Below are positions 59,111 to 64,000 of a stretch of 64,000 bases of DNA, piece by piece. This stretch comes from Malania oleifera (taxonomy: Eukaryota > Streptophyta > Magnoliopsida > Santalales > Ximeniaceae). Both the position numbers and the translations under genes were made by a program. The notes under the pieces were generated by a model. That model saw nothing but the letters and a program-made list of their open reading frames with translations. It ran no database searches and was not told the origin of the DNA. The stretch is from positions 110,377,087 to 110,441,086 of the forward strand of contig NC_080423.1 in assembly GCF_029873635.1 (NCBI RefSeq), read 5' to 3'. Position 1 is the stretch's first letter, and each line of letters starts with the position of its first letter.

Positions 59111-59847
59111 TTTCGGCCACTTCTTCGGCTCCAGTGTCCTTATTCTGGCACTTGTTTTAGAATGTGGTTCGGTATATCTTTGTTTTCTTTGATTTGTTTT
59201 TAGTTGTAGTGATTTTCGATTAGGAGTTTCGCACTTCAGAGTGACTTTGCAGCTCTCCACTCTCATCTCTAGTTTGATTTGCTAGTCTTTGTAGTCATCT
59301 TCGTCTCGTCTCCGGCTCACTTGTATTGGGTCTGACCTACTTGTCAGCCATTTCCGCTCTGGTTATGACGTGTTTCATCACTCCTTCTTAGAGACAGTTG
59401 ATCTCTTGGAGTTTCTTAATTTTTGAAGGAAATTTTTATAGGATTTTCCTTCCTTTTTGGCCATATTTTGGTCTTCACTTTGTAGCAATTTTCGTCTTTG
59501 CCGGCACGTCTCGCCTACTCTATGCATTGGCATCTTCTCCCAAGGATCATCTCCATCGCCGTTGCCTTCTCTGCTGCTGTCATGCTTCACATTAATGAGT
59601 TTTTTTTCATCATCTTTTTTACAGCAAGATGGCCATGTGAAATCATCTCCATCTTGAGGGGGCGTATTAGAATTGTTAATTTTGTTGTTAATCTATTAGT
59701 TAGTTTAGTTGTTAATTTGTTAGTTATTATTTCAGTTGTATTTTTCATTTCATATTCTAGTATAAATACCAGTATAAATACCACTGTAAAGATAACATTT
59801 TGTAATCAATTCTGGAATAATACAATTTTATTTATTTTAACACACTT

Positions 59848-61079
59848 TATATTTTTTTTTGATAACTTTTTTTTTATATGCAAAACATTTTCCATAAGAT
59901 TGTGTATAAAAAATAGATAACATTTAAAATTCGAACCACGTGGTATGCAAGTCTCTCGACATCTAGTTCTATAGGATTTTATAAAATAATATTCAATAAT
60001 ATCCATTCTAAAATATTGAATACAATAGTATTTAATATATTTTAAATAAATTTTAATTTAAATAATATTTAAGAAATGCGGCATCTCTTAACATTTAACC
60101 TTACTATGAAAGTAGACAAATTAACGTTTTAAGTAGAGTATGTATATGACTCAAAGGCAATACGACACAAAAAAAATATTGTTGACGCTCTATATTTATT
60201 TTTTAATATATTAGATGATAATTTTACTTTTTGTAGTGGAATAAAAGGAATAATAATAATAGAGCATTATTGGTATTTTTGGCATGTCAATAGCGTCTCC
60301 TATATAATTTGTGGCATGGAATTATAATTTTCAATTTCACTTTTAAGTCAAGTTCGAAAAGTACAAACCATACTTATGAACGGGGTAATATCTCAATACT
60401 TCACGATACACGTGGCAGCAACCCAATACACGTCAACATGTAAACGTGACAAAAAACTCAAACTTAATACCTAAGAGTTAAGTTTCATCTTTAGTTATAT
60501 AAGCATGATGCGTGTATTCGGCAACTTTTAATAATTTGTGGATTTTTTTTTTGAAAGTTCGGCTAGTCTTTTGAAAGATGTGAATGAAAATATGTATAAA
60601 AAAAATATAAAAAATATTAGAACTAATTATTTGCCAGTTGAAATTTATTTTAGATATGAATTTTTATCAACTTTTTTCTAAGTTATATTGAAAAATTGGT
60701 TGAAAATTAGTCTAACATAGAGATAGTTCACTATACATTATAATATAGTAGACAACAAATAAAAGTGATGCATACGTGACATATATCTATATATAATTTG
60801 TTAATAAAATTCAACGATTCTTTATTTCTATAATAGTTAATTTTTTAGGTTAGTAGAAAATATTTTAATTTCTTAAAAATATTATGTGTTGGATATGAGT
60901 TGTTATAGGTTAATTGGTACTTTATACAATATGTACGAATATTTTTCTATGTTGTCGGTGGTTTAATTTTAAGAAAGTAGGACTTTTTTCCGCATAATAT
61001 GTGGGAAGAAAGCAAATTAAAAATAGCCGCATCAACTCTCTTTTATGAATATGAATGGAAGAAAGACAAAGAAGCATTA

Positions 61080-61118
<39 letters not shown>

Positions 61119-62079
61119 TAATTTTTTTCATTAAAAATATAGGATAAATGTAGTAAAAATATTCAAGCGAAGTTCTAACTAGAAACATCCAAATATTAAT
61201 CATTCAATAAAGCAGAACAATTAGGTGTTTCACTCTGGCTCCATTGGACTTTCTTGTTTCTTCCTCTTTTTGTTTTCTTGAGACGCCTTTCCTCACGTGA
61301 ATAACTCTCATTTTTACAAACTTTTTCAAATTAAAAATCAATTGATCACAAGGGGAAGAAGAAAGAAAAAAGCAACAAAAGAAAGAAAGAAAAGAAGAAT
61401 GGGAACATCAAGCAACAATAGTTGTACCATTAGATCGATCATCATGATTATTATTATTTTTTCAAATCCTATGCTTTGGAGGTTGAAAAGAGCACACCAA
61501 TAGGGTGCCACGAAGTCCATAAATGTTCATTAAAATGACGACTAATTTGCCAACGAGTTAGTTACTAAATTCACTTTAATACAGTATGTTGTGAGTAACA
61601 TGACCAAAATATTTGTCAATTTCATCATTTGATTGGTTTAATTTTTTTTTTTTTATTACATAAGAACTCCAGCCACCAACGAGTTCTTCGGACCCCCTGG
61701 TGCGGTACCAAACCTACGAATCAGTGTCCTCCGCCCCCAAGTCTCGCTGATCAAAGTAAAGTCTTATTGGTTTAATTTTGAGTTCATCAAGTGGGAAAGC
61801 TTTGGACCAATTTTTTCGTGTTCGTGTTTTTTTTTTTTTTTTCGTGCGTTGAAAGTCTTGAACTCAAGACCTGAATTTAAACCCTATCGATATCTAGAAT
61901 TAGGAGAAAAATGTAGCAATAGATATTTCCCTCTTTCTTCTACCTTCCTATAATTCTACGCACTAGACTTGTGACATCACTCACTATTTGAGTGCTATTA
62001 GAATTTAAATTTTATACAAACTAATTTTCCTATGAAAAATAGCCAACAAAATTAGCAAAAATCAGTAGAGTGCACCAAT
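59848..62079. other. AT-rich stretch, no gene recognised
   Basis: It holds a (TA)n run at about 61081-61116 and a less AT-rich patch at 61660-61765 (CCAGCCACCAACGAGTTCTT) of unknown origin. No exon, tRNA or other RNA gene was supported. Confidence 0.45.
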
Positions 62080-62697
62080 TGTTGTTTTTTTTGTCCCACA
62101 TTGGTGGAGAGTTTTTTTTTTTTTTAACTTTTATTTTGAAGCTATATAAGGGAGCTTCCCTCATCATTTGTAATCACACTTCCCTTTTGAAGAGTTACAA
62201 ATAGTATTTATATTCTAGGGTATTTCTAATTACTATCGGTAATTTGAAATTTACCCAAGTTGTACTTTTCTGGAAGTAGTGGATTGATCATTGAAGCTCG
62301 AAGATGTAGGTCATTCTGTACCGAATTTTGTAAATTCTTGTATTATTTTTTATTACTATATTTTATTATTAGTTTCTGCATTATTTAGTTTTTTTATATA
62401 TTTGATAGCAATAGTTTTTGCATTGGTGTTTGGCATAAGTGGGGTGTTTGACATAACAATTAGTATCAGAGCTTGATTGTATAGTGCTGGTACAGAGGTG
62501 TTTCTCTGTTAGGATCATTAATTTCATTTTTTATGCCTAAGAAAGACATTGTTTAAGTGAGTACTCAGAGACCATTGTGGCTTAATCGCTCCCTAAAGGT
62601 CGATCTAGTCAAAGTGAAATTTCATAGGATATACAAAGTAGACACAGTCAGGATAAGTGCAGTATTATTGATCCTAGACCTTCTATCATATTGGTTT
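62080..62697 (+). mobile_element. Copia-type 5' LTR and start of internal region
   Basis: The LTR 62080-62458 starts TGTTGTTTTT and ends CATAACA. It contains GTCCCACATTGG, a TATA-like CTATATAAGG (about 62141-62150) and GGGAGCTTCCCTC. It is followed by a primer site ATTAGTATCAGAGC (62459-62472, initiator-methionine type with one change). About 225 bp of leader and start of gag follow, then it is cut off at 62697 by the next LTR. Confidence 0.65.
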
Positions 62698-62721
62698 TGT
62701 GACGACCTCAAAATTTACATC

Positions 62722-62764
<43 letters not shown>

Positions 62765-64000
62765 CTCTGATACCCCTTGCTATGAAACTCAAGTCTCGGA
62801 AAGCATTGGGGTAAATCTGAATATAAAATCATACCTATGCAGCGGAAACATAATCCATACATCTATACACATCATACAAAACCAAGAATCTGTATTTCTA
62901 AAGCATAACTATATAATACATCTCTCTCCAAAATATTTGTCCCAAAATACAAAACCTTACACAAACTTAATCTCTAAACCAGGGTAATCAATATACTCTC
63001 TATCCGCGAGCCTGATCTGCTCGCCCAGCTGGCTCACCTAAAAAATGTTAAAGTCATGGGGTGAGTCGACGCTCAGTAAGTGAAAATATGCTATTACTAG
63101 TGTATGGTGACTAATTTGCATACTATTAAAATAACAACTGAACTGTAATGAAATAGTAAATTTGTAAAACATATCTTTCTTTTCACAATTTAAAATATAA
63201 CTGTATTGTGTATATTTTCTTCTTTTCATACTACTAATATCATACTATACTCATCAAATACTATAAAACTGTATACATATACGTAACTGTGTTTTATCCC
63301 TGGAACTCAATATGTCATGATTTGACCTCTCATGACAGGGATGTTCGGCCCGTAGGCGGGACTTAATCTGATCAGCCCTCTAGATAAGTCAATATACTCT
63401 ACACTACCTTAACCCAGCCAAACTGCATACTTTCCTAGGCACGGAACTAGCTGCTACCTCATCAAACTGGCCCCCTCAATCCAGTGAACTAGGGAGCTGC
63501 ATTCTCTCCGAGCACAGTTTGACGATACCCACACACTATATGAGATATGTGGTTGCACTCTATTCTGTATATAGCAATAGTATCGTGCTCTGTATTTTTT
63601 ATCTGTATCTGTCTGTAATTATTTCTCAGGGATCTGATACTATATATATATACATATATATACATATATACTCTTTTACTATTTTCATCATGTTTCCAAA
63701 ATTACCATGACGCTATCTTTTGTACTGTAAATACTGTAATCTTTGTATGCTGTATCTGTAGCATCTTGATACTATCTCTGTATATCTGTCAGTATACTCT
63801 ATCTATATAGTCTGTATGTTATGATAATAGGAAACATGACAAACTATAAATACTGTATATACTGTTCTGAATAAAGCTGTAATATACTGATCTGAGTAAA
63901 ATTGTAATATACTATTCTGGATAAATATCTATGATATACTGATCTGTATAAAACTATAACATACTGATCTGAGTAAAACTGTAATATACTATTCTGGATA
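62698..64000 (-). mobile_element. Minus-strand gypsy-type LTR, cut by the window end
   Basis: It starts TGTGACGACC (minus-strand LTR end GGTCGTCACA). The block GCAGCGGAAA (about 62838) and the motif CTCAGTAAG preceded by GGGGTGAG (about 63058-63080) hold the same positions as in the minus-strand LTRs at 41915 and 34481. No start terminus is visible before 64000. Confidence 0.6.
63840..64000. repeat. Tandem repeats with TACTGATCTGAGTAAAA core
   Basis: Units of about 32 bp alternate TACTGATCTGAGTAAAACTG and TACTATTCTGGATAAA. At least five units run to the window end, inside the LTR. Confidence 0.8.

Larger units (their letters stand above)
57804..59842 (+). mobile_element. Compact LTR retroelement without gag-pol, carrying host-like sequence
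   Basis: Two 178-bp LTRs (57804-57981 and 59665-59842) differ at about nine sites. They start TATTAGAATTG (first base pair changed from the expected TG) and end TTTTAACA. Flanks CACTT (57799-57803 and 59843-59847) form a perfect 5-bp duplication. A primer site TGGTACCAAAGCCAGG (57982-57997, initiator-methionine type with two changes) and a purine-rich tract TTGAGGGGGCG before the second LTR are in place. The 1.68-kb interior is less AT-rich than its surroundings and shows no retroviral domain. Part of it matches ATP-citrate lyase. It must have moved using another element's enzymes. Confidence 0.85.

Overview
This is plant nuclear DNA, from an angiosperm and probably a eudicot. It is AT-rich, its genes are split by GT-AG introns, and most of the window is layered retrotransposon debris. 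No species-diagnostic marker was found. I recognise two host genes. A vacuolar H+-ATPase subunit C gene (VHA-C/DET3 type, + strand) contributes its last seven coding exons between 5799 and 14706. A complete bHLH transcription factor of the bHLH137 type (- strand, seven coding exons, 345 residues) lies between 26708 and 28512.

Layout. 1-5798 is probably a large VHA-C intron or upstream DNA; it holds the 3' end of an L1-type LINE, a 2.15-kb solo LTR and a Mutator-like MITE. 5799-14706 holds the VHA-C exons; their 6.1-kb intron carries a 5'-truncated RTE-type LINE with a 16-bp target-site duplication. 14707-26700 is intergenic and contains a second RTE copy, itself split by a fragment of an endogenous caulimovirid, plus microsatellites and MITEs. 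The bHLH gene follows. 28700-34480 holds MITEs nested in MITEs and a 2.0-kb solo LTR inside a hAT-like MITE.

34481-55348 is a 20.9-kb composite insertion bounded by a 5-bp duplication (CATTT). Its layers, outside to inside, are: the outer minus-strand LTR pieces; a plus-strand Ty3/gypsy element with decayed gag; a copia-like solo LTR inserted in that gag; a near-complete minus-strand Ty3/gypsy chromovirus inserted in that solo LTR; and a Cassandra TRIM carrying 5S rRNA-like sequence inserted in the chromovirus 5' LTR. Clean target-site duplications support most levels. A related copy of the host DNA at about 56565-57350 lacks both large insertions and so acts as an empty-site reference.

55349-64000 holds more LTR debris. 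It includes a compact LTR element (57804-59842) that lacks gag-pol and carries a fragment matching the start of plant ATP-citrate lyase subunit A, a copia-type LTR, and a gypsy-type LTR cut by the window end.

The most interesting signals are regulatory patterns shared by otherwise diverged LTRs: arrays of GTCGAC-centred palindromes just upstream of the TATA box in two unrelated LTR classes; a conserved TTACTGAG...TCTCACCC motif about 360-420 bp before the LTR 3' end; and a conserved small exon (64-73 nt) bounded by good splice signals next to that motif. The host genes have no visible functional link to each other. Assignments rest on reading translated exons and repeat boundaries by eye; no database search was possible.
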